Source of the DNA: Hypomyces perniciosus
Lineage: Eukaryota; Ascomycota; Sordariomycetes; Hypocreales; Hypocreaceae
Direction: 5' to 3'
Assembly (NCBI GenBank): GCA_008477525.1
Contig: SPDT01000004.1
Coordinates: forward strand, 310,001-374,000
DNA: 64,000 nt
The translations under genes were made by a program, and so were the position numbers. The stretch's first letter is position 1; the number at the start of each line of letters is the position of its first letter. The notes under the pieces were generated by a model. It did no database searches. It was not told the origin of the DNA and saw nothing but the letters and a program-made list of their open reading frames with translations. Below are positions 24,461-38,200 of the stretch, piece by piece.

Positions 24461-27400
24461 GTCTATTAGTTTTATAAGTGCCTTTATAATTTTTATATTA
24501 AAGAAAAGCAGTAAACTATAAATATATATCGATTTCTATACTTTAAATAAAATAATTTATAAAAACTATATACTTTTACTATTAATTTTTAAAACTTTTA
24601 ATAAACTTTTATATATTAAAATTTTCATTAAGTTTAATTTAAAGGATATATATTATTAGATATTTATTTGCAAAAAAGATAAGTAAAACATAATATTTTA
24701 CTGCTAATATAGATACTTTAAATATAATATTATACTATTTAGCATTATAAATTCCCTTATAACTTTTCAGTAATACATTAATAATATACTATAAAATCTA
24801 GTTAATTTTATTTATATTATATATTCTAATAATATATTAATTTATAGCTGTACTTTTAAAAAGTATATATAGTATATTCGCTAGGCTTTTAAAAAGTTAT
24901 AAAATATAAAGCTATATATTAATATTAATAAATACATCTTTTATATTATTTTAATCCCTTTCTTTAAATATATTATTATACTTAATAAAATTAAAATAAA
25001 ATAGTTCTATATTTAAGTTATTAATAACTAGTTAATATTTAAAAGCATTTATAATATTTTTATATTTTTAGAATTTATAAGGTTTTACTATTACTTTAGT
25101 AAAAATTATAATAAAATTATAATACTTATAATAAATTCTATTTATAAAAAGTAAAAAGGTTTTTTATAGTTAAAGTTTAAGGCTTTTAAAGCTTTTTAAC
25201 AGCTTAAAGGAAAACTTTTAAAAAAAACCTATTTTAATATATTATAACTTAAAGGCGCTAATTTATATAAAGATAAATGCATTAAACTAGATAATTAAAG
25301 CAGTATTAATTTAATATCAGCAAAATACTTAATACTTTATAGTATATATATTAGAAAAGCTAAATAATTTTAAATTATATTATTATACTATTAATATTAA
25401 ATCTTTTACTATTATATAGGCTTTTTAAATATAAAAATATTATTTAGCTTATATAAATATAAAGATTTAAGTTATAATAAACTATTTTAACTATTATTAC
25501 TTTATAAATAAGCAGAAGCTTTTATATTAATAAATAAAGGCTTTTAATAAATTAGCTTTATTTAATTTTTACATTAAATATAAGCTAAAGAAGTTTAACT
25601 TTACTAATACTTTATTTTAATACTTTAATTTTTATAATTTTATTAAAATTAAAGAATTACAATAAAGCTTTATATTAATAATTTTATAGTATATTTATAG
25701 TATAAAAGCTAATAGTTTATATAAATTAAAGGGATTTATAGTAATACACTATAATAATTAAAAATATATATAATTGCCTATAAATAAAAGCATTACTTTA
25801 ATATTACTTTAAGTTAAAGGATAAAGATTAAATATTATTTAATAGATAATTTACCTATAAAATATAGTAGTTAAAGTTATAACTGCTAGTTTATAGGTTA
25901 TATAGTAAACTATTATAAGTTTACTGCTAAAACTATAAAAGTCTTTATACTTAGCTATTTTCTAAATTTAATAAAAAGATTACTTTATTTAATAAAAGGT
26001 TTAAAGTTAAAAAGTAATTAATATATTTTATAATAATAATTAAATTATTAGTAATAATTAATTAATTTACTATTAAAGCAGAGTTTATATATTAATAAAT
26101 CTTTATATTGAAATTTTAACATTACTTTATAATAATTTAACTATTAAATATTAAAAAGTTAATTATACTTTAAAATATATTATATTAATTTATTATTAGT
26201 AAAGTATAAAGTAAGATATTAAACGCTATATATTTATATATTATATTTACTAGATAATAAAGGCAAGAATTTATTAATTTTATAGTAAATTTACTTTATT
26301 ATTAATATTAAAAAAATCTTTTATAGAAACTTTTATAGATTTTATTATAAATTTACCAGAAATTTTAAACTATAAAGGCAAACACCTATATAATATAATT
26401 TTTATTATTATTAATTAGTATATAAAATATACTTTATATATACCTATCATAATATATATTATAAATAGCAGAGTTATTAACCTATTTGTAAAACATATTT
26501 ATATAATTTTTAAAATACTATAAGGAATTATTTTTAAGAAAGATTAATTATTTAAATTTAAATTTTAGCGAAACTTTTATTATTTATTTGCTTATGAATA
26601 ATAACGTAATATTACTTTTTACTTGTAGACTAATAATTAAATTAAATAGTAGAATTAAGCTTTAAGGTATTATTTGTATTCTTTTTACAGTAAATAATAA
26701 AATAATTAACTATAAAAATTATGTTTTATTTAATTTATATATAATAATACTGAATATTCTATAACTATCTATTTACTAGTTTTTTATTATTTAGCTATAA
26801 GCTTAATGTTTTAAGTTATAATAGATTAACCTATTATAAATATTATACTAATACTATTATAAAGGTAAAAGAGCTTTAAGCTACCTATAAAATAATTAAA
26901 TAAATACTATAATAAAGTTAAAAAGTATATATAAAATAGTATAATATTTATTGATTTAAAAAGAAATTTACTGTAGGCGATTAAGTATTATTTTTTATAA
27001 AATACTTAAAACTTTAGCGATTTAATAAAAAACTCGCTCAAAAGTATATTAATCTTTATTAAATTAAACACTAAATTAAAATAAATACATTAGTATATTA
27101 AATTTATTTTTTATTTTCTATTAAAATCTATAATATTTTTAATGTTTTAAATTTTAAGCTGTATTATAGCTGTAAAGGAAAACCTTTTAAATTAATAAAT
27201 TACTTTTTAATATTAAAGAGATATTTAAAATTAAAGAAATTGTTAATTATAAATATAAAGGGATATAATACTTATATTGAATTAAATAGAAAAATTATTC
27301 AAAGATTAATAATCTTTAATAAAACAAAAGTAATTTTACTAGTATTAAATTAATTTAAAAGTATAAATAGCGATTTACTAGTAAATAATGAGCTATTACT

Positions 27401-27786
27401 ATTAAGTATTATAAAGTTAAAGGGAGTAGGGTATTGCATAGTTTTAATTAGTTAATTAAAAATAGAAAATAAACTTGCAATAGTATATATTTTATAGTAA
27501 ATAAATAGTAATATTACTATTAAATAACAGTTAATTCTCTTTACTTTTAAATAGTACTTTATTGCAATTTTCTATAGTAATAGGATATATTTAAAGAAAT
27601 ATAGGAATTTTAATATATTAATATATTATATAATAATTAACTAAAAACTGCCTATTATAAATAAAGAAATATATATTGAAATAAAAGTATATATAATAAT
27701 AGTAATAATAGTAAAAGAGTTTATTTAATTAAAAGTAACTTAAAGGTTTAAGTGCTTTAAGTTTTAGCGGCAACGCTATTTATTTA
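24461..27786 (+). mobile_element. Chromovirus 1 resumed: RT, RNase H, integrase, chromodomain
   Basis: Aligns from base to base with about 19586-22903 of chromovirus 2: RT to about 25100, RNase H to about 25600, integrase about 26180-26900, chromodomain about 27125-27300. Stops are denser than in chromovirus 2. It begins with the duplicated GTCTA and ends with ATTTA (27782-27786), the target duplication of the following copia insertion. Confidence 0.85.
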
Positions 27787-28052
27787 TGTGGCGGAGCGCG
27801 GCACAGCTATGTGGAGTATAGAGAGATAGGAAACAAAGCTTGATTCTATAAAAGAGAATATGCCATAGTGGCCTCGCTATATATACACATAGCTAACATA
27901 AAGAAGAAGCTGTATACAGGCGCTTTATAAACGCCTGTATAGTTTAACATATCGCTTATGCAATATATATGTCAGCTCGTATCTGCTTATATAGCAGATA
28001 AGAGCTCCCTACCGCTTATCAGCGCTAGGGCCCCAGCCTACTTAACCTAACA
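27787..28052 (-). repeat. 3' LTR of the complete copia element
   Basis: Matches 34653-34916 and 41528-41791. Contains an internal GGCGCTTTATAAACGCC palindrome and the AAAGCTTGATTCTATAAAAG block shared by all copies. Confidence 0.9.
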
Positions 28053-29340
28053 TACCCCCCAGTTAATAAAGCTATTTTTAATGCCTTATTAACTGCTACT
28101 CTAGCCTATCTATAGTATTGTAATTAACTGGCTGCGCTCTTAAAGCCTCTTTTATTTAGTTAGAAGCTCCTTGTTGTAAATATATATTAATATTCTATTA
28201 TAAAGGTAAAAGGAATATAAGCACTATAGCTATTATTATTTTATAATAATAGGAAATTAAATAATAAAGCTTTTAAACAGGTAAATTAATTTTAAACAGC
28301 TAGAATAAATATATTAGCTGCCCCCCTAGCCTTTATTCCTTGCTCTGCTTCTTTAATTATTAATATTATTATTATTAATATTAATAATAATATTAACAGC
28401 AATATAGCCCCCGCTATAAATATTACACTTTTAACTAATTCCCTTTACGCTATATATTTATTAGCTGACAGTGAAACTGCAGAAGAAGAATACTTTATTG
28501 GTAAAGTGTGGTTATAGTTGCCCCCTGAAGGTGGCTTGTCGCAGCATTAGTCGCTTAGCTGGCCAAGCAGCCACGCCTATTACTGCTCCTGCGCCTGCTC
28601 TTGCGCCTGCTCCTGCTCCTGCGCCGGCTAGTCCTGGCCAGTCCAGGCATGCTGCGGCTGTTGCCGCTTTTAATATACGCTTAGCTACTGTTTATAAAGC
28701 ACGCCTCGCTGCTAAGGCAGCTTTATCCTTGTTTTCGTTAGCTCCTCCTCTTACTGCTGCTGTCCTGGCCCTTGCCCTTGTCGCTGCTGCTGCTACTCCT
28801 TTTACTACTCCCGCCGCTGCCTTTACTGCTATACTATTATCCCTTTTTTATAAAGGTTATCTAAAGTCGGCAATTATTAATAAAAGAGACTTCTTTTAAT
28901 ATATTTCTATTGCCTGCTTTTAGCAGTGCACTGCTTACTTTAATAGTAATTATTAATATACCCCTTAATAGGCTCCTCTTTAACTTGCCTATATTGCTCT
29001 TTTAATTATATACTTTATAGTCATTTAATACTTATACTAATTATATACTAGCTTTTTTAAGCTATAAATAAAAAGCATAATTAAATAAATATACTCTTTT
29101 TTCTTTATATACTTATAAGTTTATATAATTAGATAGCAACCTAGTATAAAAAGGTATTACGCCTTTAATTTAACCTATTAAAAAAAGAAAATTTAATTTA
29201 CCTTAAAGAGGCTGCTGCTTTAGGCAGTAGCGATAACAATAATAATGCCTTTCGCGTATAGGCATATAAAGGCTAGAAAGCTCTTAGAGAATAGTTATTG
29301 CAATAATAGGATATACCTTTATAGCTGGCAGCCTATAGGC
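28053..29340 (-). other. 3' non-pol region of the copia element with a GC-rich island
   Basis: Between RNase H and the 3' LTR lie about 1.3 kb without a recognised domain. Most is AT-rich, with ATT/TAA runs at 28350-28400. A GC-rich island at about 28470-28830 is spared from decay. It is open for 142 codons on the plus strand, but that reading is alanine/proline low complexity against the element's own direction; a minus-strand reading is Ala/Arg-rich. Confidence 0.5.
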
Positions 29341-29344
29341 TAGA

Positions 29345-31100
29345 ATTAACTAGTTTCCTATATTTTTATATATTCTATTCCAGTAACTATATATCTATTA
29401 AATTTAATAGTGCTTTAAAGTACTTAAAGCGCTACTATAATAAAGCTTTAATAAGCCTGTTAATAGGTATAAAGTTAATAAAAAGATAAGAAACTGTAAA
29501 TAATCCTTTCTAGTATTCCTATTAAAGTTATATATTTTATATATTAATATAATATAGGTAAATATTAATTTATATACTCTCTTTAATTATAAAATATATA
29601 ATTAATTAATTATTATAATTAATATTCCAATTAGCGCTAAGGTTAAATTTTATTTTTTAGAAAAGGCGATATAAACCTATAGCCTCTTTTAATATTTAGG
29701 TAAAGGCAAGCAGCTTAGCTTTTATTATTAATATACTAATAGTACTTTAATACATTATATTCTATTAAATAAAGCCTAAGAAAAGTATAATAAAATACCT
29801 TTAAAATAATCTCTAAATATCTATATTATCAGTAAAGGAAGTATCGCTTAAAGCAGTTAAAACTTATATTTCTCCTCTCCCTCTATATTAAAGAGCTAGG
29901 AAACGCTATATATATAAATAGCAGATTAGCTAGTTAACTGCTTTAAAGTACTCTTTACTGGGGTTAATTAGAAACTATAATAAAGTTAAGGCGCTGTAAG
30001 CTATATTAGGCCTTATTATAATAGCTGTATAGAGTATTAATCCCACTTTCTTTTAATATATTTTAATAGTTGCTTTTAAAGCTTATAATATACTTTTCTA
30101 GAGCTTTATAATAGGTATTAGAATTATAGGAAGCTATATTCCTTTATTAAGCCCAAATTATTTTACAATTTTCTTAAAATAGGTTTTATAGAAAAGGTAT
30201 ATTCTATACTCTATACAGTTTCAGGTAATCTTAATCCCTAAAAACCACTACGCGTCTCCTTTACTATAAAGTTTATACTTTACTTTTAAAGCAATTAGCA
30301 GTTTAATATAAAAAGCTTTATTATTATAATAATATACAATTAAAATATTATCTATATAGAATATAATAAAGATCTTTTAAGCTTTATTATAAAAAAGATA
30401 AGGCTTTTCAAAGCTTAAGATTAACCTTTATTACTTTAAAGTTAAAGATAGTTTATTAAACTATAGCTTTAGTGAGTCCTTTAAGCTATATAAGGCTTTC
30501 GCGAGCTTTAAATAGATATTCAGCTACTTAAAACCCTTAAAGAGCTTATATATAACTGGTTTTAAGTTTTTATCCTTTAAAGCATTAAGAAAAGCATTTT
30601 TAATATTATATTACTTTAACTTAAAGTTAAATCTTACTGTAAAAGTAATAAGTATATAGAAAGAACGTGCTGCTAATATCGCTATATATATACTCTTTAT
30701 AGTAGAGCGCTCTTATAAATCCCTGCAGACTATAAGGCAAGCTTTATAGTATTCCAGATTTCCATTCTAGTTAAACTTATAGGTAAAAACCTAATATACT
30801 GGTAATAGCTTTATTATTGCCTTTAAGTGTAATATCTCTTACCAGGTTCCTTTTATACGCAAAGAGTTAATCTTATTACATACAGTTTACTTAAACCTAT
30901 CTTTAAGTAAGTATTTTACAAGCTTTTTTTAGTCTTTTAGTAATTTCGCTAAATCCTTTTAATAAACAATTAGCTTATTAAAAGCTATACTTTTTTAAAA
31001 GGAAGATTTTTAGTCTATTACTGCATTAAAAACAGTAAATACTATTTCTATATTCTTTAATTTATTACTTATCAGCTTTTATTAATTAAACAGTAGTTAA
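29345..31100 (-). pseudogene. Copia reverse transcriptase and RNase H remnant
   Basis: Minus-strand translation gives ALYSLKDSLKLxFNKL (ALYGLKQSPRxW motif) near 30470-30520, then IIFYIDNILIV near 30340-30370 where YVDDI is expected (second Asp now Asn), and WFLGIKIT near 30225 (FLGI motif). The RNase H part follows toward 29345. The fragment at 5751-7651 is a second copy of the same region. Confidence 0.85.
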
Positions 31101-31799
31101 TATAGTATTAAACTAAAAAGCCTAGTAATTGTTAAGTATATACTAAGCTTATTATCCTTAAAAGTAGTGCTTAAGGTGCGCGTCTTAATTCTATATACTA
31201 GGAGATATTTATTAGCCTTTTTTACAGGTTACTTCCCTTAAAGTCTTAAACTCCTGCAAGTATTAGCTACTGCTCTGCTATTTAAGGGATTACTAGCTAG
31301 CATTTCCTTAAAAGTCTACTCTTTTTTTATAAAAGTAGGCGAGTCTTTTATATACTAGTCTGCTTTTAGCCTTAGCAGACTATCTTCCTTTATTAGGTTA
31401 TATACCCTTAATATACAAGGCCGTTTTTCCACTATATCCCACTTTATAGAGGGGGATAAGTTATTTACTAAAGTATTGCCTAAAGTTCCTATTAGCGCGC
31501 TAGTATTATCTATAAAGATTAACTGTTTTAAGGTAGCCTTTAGTATTTAAAGACTAAGAGGTCCTTTTAGGTGCGCTAGTAGCTTGCTTAAAGCGTTTAT
31601 TAAGCTATTTCTAACGCTCTATACCTCTATTACCCTTAAAGGTATACTCTCTTTTTCTATATTACCTATAAAGGTATTCCTTACTGCAGGAATATATATA
31701 GGGAAGAGTTTAAATTCCAGTTTATCTTCTTTAACCTTATTAAATAGCTTATTTAACTCAGCTATAAACAGTTTATCTGCAATCTCTTTATTGCTATTA

Positions 31800-32720
31800 A
31801 AAAAGCTAGTTTTATTAAACTATATATTCTTTATAATAATTACCTTTACTAGGCAGGGTAATTAAATGCAATATATATTATTTACAGTATAGCTAATAAA
31901 ATATCCAATTAGCCTTTTAGGCTTAGTTTTAAATTCTCTCTTTTTCCGGCCAGCCTCGCGGTCTCTATTCAGTATATAGGCGCAGCAGCTGTATATATAG
32001 AGCCTGCTTTAATCTGGCTATAGGTTTGCGGAAGGCTCCTTTATCGGAAAGGGCGCAAAATCGCGGAACTATTACTCTAATTTGTCAATAGGTGATATTA
32101 TATTAAGGCTGCGCATAGGACTTATATTGATAATATACGCTGCAGCTCTTGCGCTCTTAGGCTATAAGTCAGTTAAGAGACCTACAGCTTCCAGTATTTT
32201 AATTAACTTATTTATAACTTCCTAACCTGCCTATTCTAAAGCGCCGTTCGGCTTATATATATAAAAAAGGGTAAGCTTTAGGATAATACCCTTTATATTA
32301 GCCTAGATCTAGAAGTATAATAAGCTTTTAACTGTAATTACAGCTTTTTTATTATCCTGCTTAAAAAAGTATATAAAGATATTATATTGCGTTTTTACTA
32401 TATTTATAAAGTTAAAAAGAGCATTAAAAACAGTTTCCTGTTCTTTATTTAATAAAAGGTATATATATAGCTATATAGTATATTCTTCCTTTAGCATTAA
32501 AAGCCAGTTATCTTTATTATAGCCTTTAAAATAGTTTTAAAGATCTTAATATACTTTAAAGAATAGTTTTAATGCTTGTTTATTAGATAGTCTATAAAAG
32601 ATAACCTGTTTCGCATATATAAAAGTATAAGCTTTACATTCTATATATATAGTTCCCTTAATATATATATTCTTTATATTTTTTATAAGCGCTTTAAGTA
32701 CTTTTAGGCCTAAATATCTT
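31800..32720 (-). pseudogene. Copia integrase remnant
   Basis: Near 32580-32700 (minus) IKNIYIKGTIYIECKAYTFI keeps the G-x-x-x-x-C-x-x-C...AK layout of the copia integrase zinc end (second Cys altered). Near 32230-32280 a YKPNGALE piece matches the P-Q-N-G-V-A-E motif before the last catalytic Glu. Stops are scattered through. Confidence 0.75.
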
Positions 32721-32889
32721 AATTATAAATACCAGAGCTATTTAAAGTTATATTATAGTATTAAAGGATTATATATTAATCTTCTCCTGCTTTTTAATAC
32801 TGTATAAATACTATAGTCTGCGTTAAAAAGAATAAAAAGAGCTATTAAGCTATTTAGTATAGTATATTTAAGGATAAGGGCAATATAAA

Positions 32890-33300
32890 GTAATAGGGGC
32901 TTATATTAAAGAAACAGAAGATTATACCTATACTCTACCTTCCCTATAATAGTATTTAAATTAACTGTACTAGTATAAAGTATATTATTGCACCCTATTA
33001 GCTAAATCCCTGCTTTTTAAAGCTTTAATAAAGATATAATATTAATATAAAATCCTTTAACTATAGCTATATCTAAAAGCTTAATAAAGCGCGTTATCTT
33101 TTAATATAGATTATAAAGAGTATCCTTTAATAGATAATAACCTCTTTTAATTATTAAATAGCTAGCTCCTCCTACTTTAATATAGTCCTCTTTTATATTT
33201 AAAATAAAAAAGCCAGAAATAAAGTAATTCCTACTATTTATAAAATAAATAGTATTATATATATTAAAAAGGGTGCTTTAAAAGAGGCAGTAAAGTATAT
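32890..33300 (-). pseudogene. Copia protease and gag-pre-integrase remnant
   Basis: On the minus strand: a YFISGFFILN..IKVGGASYLII stretch like the copia protease after D-S-G-A, then DTLYNLY..KLLDIAIVKGFYI and CNNILYTSTVNLN matching the V-L-Y-x-P..N-L-L-S pre-integrase pattern. Order and spacing fit copia. Confidence 0.6.
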
Positions 33301-34652
33301 CTTATATATTAGTGTATATCGATATATTTATCGAGTATACTATAAGGCTTGCATCTTCTTTATCGATTAGGTCTAGGGAGATTAAAGCAGCTATAACGGT
33401 TAAAGCTATTCCTCCCTATACTAAGGCAGTAAAGTTAATACCCCTTTTACTAAGCTTCTTGCAGGTAACCTGCTATTTATCTTTTTATAGGCGCGCGCAA
33501 ATCTCTATAGCCTACTTAGGCATAAAAGTATATTTCCCTTTTTTATTAGGCCTTCCAGTAAATACAGTATATACTTTACTACAGTTATCTAAAGGCTAAG
33601 TATACCTTTTAGGTCTATAAGGGCACTCTTTACTAATAGGAGGCTTTAAGTGTATATTACTACTGCCTGATGCGTTATCGGAGCAGTTGCTAAGCGTTAT
33701 ATAAGAGCTATAAGTATAGTTCTCTGCGTTCTTTAAAGTATTTAAGAAAAGCCATTTAAGCTAATCGAGGGAGAAGATTTTATTCGTTTTACTGCTTTCA
33801 ATCAGGCCGTCTATATAGTATAAATAGTAGGCAGTAAAGCTTAAGGTAAAGTATACTTTAATAGCTTTAAGAAAAGCCGTTTAGGAAGCTGTTCCTATAA
33901 CTTTAGGAAGCTTATACCTTACTGCACTCGCATAAACACGCGCCTAATAGGTATACTATACTTCTAGCCTAATATTTTTACGCTTTACTTTATATAGTAT
34001 ATATTAATAGGATAAGCGTACTTCCTTATATATTATATCCTTGCAAGGAGCTAGTTAATCCTTAAACTTTTTAATAATTTAGCGAATAGTAAACTTTATA
34101 TTAGAATCTTTATTGTTATTATAGGCTGCTTTAGTAGCAGTAAAGGCTAAGGCCGCGGCTTAAAGGTCTGCTAGAATTAAAGTATAGATACTAGAGTTAA
34201 CTGTCTTCTGGATCCACTTTAGAATAATAACCTTGGCCTTCCTTTTCTCAGTATTACTATTAATAAAGAATTAATGCTTTTAAAGTATACTATTATAGTA
34301 AATAGAGATATTAGCTAAAGAGGGGTTTAGACTAAATACTTTGATTGCGGTTTCCCTTACTTTTGCTAAGGTAGGTGGCCTAGTAGCAGGGAAATAGTCG
34401 TTTAGCTGATTAGGGAAATTAAGATTAATCCTATTCTAGACCCTAACAGTAGTTATATAGTTGGTTAGAACAGTAATCCATTTAATCTACTAGACTATTA
34501 ATTCCAGCTTTATAAAAGCAATATCCCCTACACTATCTATTATAAAAGATAGCTTTAGTAGTTTAAAGGCGAGGGTAAAGGGTATAAAGAGAGATATAAT
34601 ATCAAAGTAAAAGTTTCTAGTAACTCTAATAGTTACTACCCAGGCTTATAAC
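33300..34652 (-). pseudogene. Copia gag remnant
   Basis: Lies between the 5' LTR (34653-34916) and protease on the minus strand. Near 33560 an open piece LDNCSKVYTVFTGRPNKKGK is readable. About 33730-34652 is duplicated in the outer copia at 40616-41527. Open frames on the plus strand here (for example 33312-33599) run against the element and are shadows. Confidence 0.6.
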
Positions 34653-34916
34653 TGTAGCAGAGCGCGGCACAGCTATATAGAGCATAGAGAGATAGGAAAC
34701 GAAGCTTGATTCTATGAAAGAGAATATACCATAGTGGCCTCGCTATATATATATAGCTAATATAAAGAAGAAGCTGTATGCAGGCGCTTTATAAGCGCCT
34801 GCATAGTCTGACATATCGCTTATGCGATGTGTATGTCAGCTTGTATCTGCTTACATAGCAGATAAGAGCTCCCTAGCGCTAATAAGCGGTAGGGCCCCGG
34901 CCTACTCAACCCAACA
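34653..34916 (-). repeat. 5' LTR of the complete copia element
   Basis: Begins TGTAGCAGAGCGCGG and ends CTCAACCCAACA on the plus strand. Contains the GCAGGCGCTTTATAAGCGCC palindrome. Flanked outside by ATTTA. Confidence 0.9.
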
Positions 34917-34987
34917 ATTTACTATAGACTTTTTCTCTTTTTACTATTTAACTAGGCCTAACTTTTATTATATTAATATAAAGTTCT
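34917..34987 (+). mobile_element. Chromovirus 1 resumed: short tail segment
   Basis: Matches about 22904-22975 of chromovirus 2 (GACTTTTTCTCTTTTTACT and the following TTTATTATATTAATATAA block), so chromovirus 1 once continued here. It is cut at 34988 by a reverse chromovirus LTR. Confidence 0.85.
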
Positions 34988-35249
34988 TGTTAAAGACTCT
35001 TTTTAAGGCAGATAGATTAGGCGAGGGGCTGTAACCTTAGGGAAAAGTAAAGGAGGTTAAAGAGCAGTTATTTAAAGGAGAGATAAATATTAATAAGCAG
35101 GTAATAAGCTAAAAACTAGTAATTAAGTATAGCAGTAATAGTTTACTAGTCTTTAAAGTTCTATATCTTTAAAGACTATAGTTACTTTTATATATATATT
35201 CTAGCCTATATAATATTATAAAAGCTTTATAGCTTTTAGTCTTTTAATA
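34988..35249 (-). repeat. 3' LTR of chromovirus 3
   Basis: Begins TGTTAAAGACTC and ends CTTTTAATA on the plus strand; 262 bp, as in the other copies. Confidence 0.88.
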
Positions 35250-38200
35250 GGCTGCCCCCCCTTTTATAGTATTAACTTTAATACTAGTAAAGACCTTATA
35301 TTTAACTAGCTCTTTTCCAGCTTTTAATACTTTATTACTATATTAAGCAGTAACTATTTTTTATATAAATACTTCTTTAAGCCTTAAACTTAAATACTTT
35401 AGTTTATATTTAATAGCTTAAAAAGTTTTTAACTTTATAGTTTAAAAGTATACTTTTATATAATTAAACTTAAAAAGTAGTAAATAAATTTTATATAATA
35501 AACTAACCTTTTACTATTAATATATAAATAATTTACTTTATTTTTCGTTTTTTAATTTACTACTATATATAAATATATTATATATATTTTTACTTTACTT
35601 TTCTTTTCTTTTATAACTTTAATTCTTATTTATTTTCTTTTTTTCTTCTTTTTCTTCTTTTTTCTCTTTTACCCTCTCTCTCTTTATAGGCACTTTCTCT
35701 ATAAATATTCCTTCCTTTTACTTTTTATTACTAGTTAACCTATTATATAATAGCAGTTCTTTCCTTTTAATTTAGCCTGCTATTATAAATTCTCTTTTTC
35801 CTTTTATAATAAATATTACTGCTTTATAAGTTTTCTATAGTTAATTTTCTATTGTAATTTCCTATTTAATACACTTATAGGCCAGTTTTAAAAAATAATA
35901 GTAATCCTGCAGTATCCGAAAACCTTAATATAGCAAGCTTATTTTTACTTATAGCTAATATTATCTTAATTGCATCTTTATTAAAATACCCTCTTTTTAA
36001 GATTATTATACCTTTACCAGTAAAACGCTATAAAGCTGCTAGCAATTGAACCTAATAGGTGTTTTTATATAGATATAACTATTAGCTACTGCTAACTTAC
36101 TATAAATGCTTTACATTATATTATTATTATTTTAACCTTTTAATTAAATAGAATATAAAATTAAGAAAAGAACCTTTTTAATAGTATAATAATAAATATA
36201 AGTTTTATATAATTAAAAAGTAAAATTTTCTATATTAAGTTATATTACATTAACTGCTTTTAAAAAATATTTTTATTGGTTTTGAAATAATAAATTATAT
36301 AATCTAATTGCCTATTGATTTATTAATACTACTAAAATATTAGTTTAATATTCTTAAAAGTCCTTTATTAATAACGTAAATGCTTTAATATTACTTTTTT
36401 ATTATATAATAGCAGCTATTAAAAAGTTAGTCTATAATGATATTATTATAAGTCTAATATAAAAAGAACTTTATATTAATGCAATAAATGTTAAGCCTAA
36501 TTAAAGAGCGAAAAAAGAAAGAGTTTATAGTAAATAAGTAGTATTACTGCTAAAACTTAAAGCGCTTAAACCTTTAAATTGCTCTCAATTAAGTAAACTC
36601 TTTCGCTACTATTACTGCTATTATATATTCTTTATTCTAGTATATATTTTCTCATTTATAATAGCAGTTCCCTGCTAATTACTATATACTATACTAATAT
36701 ACTGAAATTCCTGTATTTCTTTAAGTATATTTTACTATTATAGAAGATTGCAATAAAGTATTATTTAAAGATAAAGAGAATTAACTGTCGTTTAGTAATA
36801 ATATTACTGTTTATTTACTGCAAGACATATACTATTATAAATTTATTTTTTATTTTTAATTAACTAGTTAAAATTATACAATACCCTGCTCCATTTAACT
36901 TTATAATACTTAATAATAATAGCTAATTATTTACTAATAAATTACTATTTACATTTTTAAATTAATTTAATATTAGTAAAAACCTTTTTTTTATTAAATA
37001 TTATTCATTTTTAAATAGTCTTTTTATTTAATTAAATATAAATATTATATCCCTTTATATTTATAATTAGTAATTTTCTTAACTTTAAATATTTTTTAGC
37101 ATTAAAAGGGTAATCTATTAGCTTAAAACGTTCTCTTTTACAACTATAATACAATTTAAGATTTATAATATTCAAAATATTATAAATTTTAATAAAAGAT
37201 AAAAAATAAATTTAATATATTAATCTATTTATTTTAATTTAGCGTTTAATCTAGTAAAGATTAATATACTTTTTAGTAAGTTTTTTATTAAATTGTTAGA
37301 GTTTTAGGTATTTTATAAAAAGTAATATTTAATTGCTTGCAGTAAACTTCTTTTTAAGTTAATATATATTATATTAATTTTTATATTTTTTTAGCTTTAT
37401 TATAGTATTTATTTAACTACTTTATAGGTAGTTTAAAGCTTTTCTACCTTTATAATAGTATTAGTATAATATTTATAGTAGGTTAATTTATTATAACTTA
37501 AAGTCTTAGGCCTATAGTAAATAATAAAAAAGCTAGTAAATAGCTAGTTATAGAATATTTAATATTATTATATATAGATTAAGTAAAAGATAATTTTTAC
37601 AGTTAATTATTTTATTATATACTATAAAAAGAATATAAATAATATTTTAAGGCTTAATTTTATTATTTAATTTAACTATTAGTCTATAAATAAAAAATAG
37701 TATTAAGTTACTATTTATAAGTAAATAGGTAATAGAAATTTCACTAAAATATAAATTTAAATAATCGATTTTTATTACAGATAATTCCTTATAGTATTTT
37801 AAAAATTAAATAAATATATTTTATAAAAGGTTTAGCGACTCTGCTAGTTATAATATATACTATTATAGGTATATATAAAGTATATTTATATATTGATTAA
37901 TAATAATAAAAATTATATTATATAGGCATTTACCTTTATAGTTTAAGATTTTTAGTATATCTATAATAAAATCTATACAAATTTCTTTAAAAGGTTGTTT
38001 TAGTATTAATAATAAAGGAAATTTATTAAAAAGTTAATAAATTTTTACTTTTATTATCTAGTAAATATAATATATAAATATATAGCCTGTAATACTTTAC
38101 TTTATACTTTATTAATAATAGGTTAATATAATATATTTTACAGTATAATTAACTTTTTAATATTTAATAGTTAAATTATTATAAAATAATATTAAAACTT

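Larger units (their letters stand above)
27787..34916 (-). mobile_element. Complete Ty1/copia element, minus strand, 7130 bp
   Basis: LTRs of 266 bp (27787-28052) and 264 bp (34653-34916) bound it, with ATTTA on both sides (27782-27786, 34917-34921). On the minus strand it begins TGTTGGGTTGAG and ends CCGCCACA. A run of C at 28055-28060 is the minus-strand polypurine tract beside the 3' LTR. Coding order on the minus strand is gag, protease/pre-integrase, integrase, RT, RNase H, the copia order (integrase before RT). Decayed by RIP but partly readable. Confidence 0.9.

Noticed and set aside
28471..28899. 142-codon plus-strand frame rich in Ala and Pro as a protein gene
   Set aside because: It lies inside a minus-strand copia element, is low complexity, and has no promoter or homologous copy; better explained as a GC-rich island.
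31584..35034. Plus-strand frames at 31584-31865, 33312-33599 and 34822-35034
   Set aside because: They run against the copia coding direction, and the minus strand carries the recognisable integrase, protease and LTR there.
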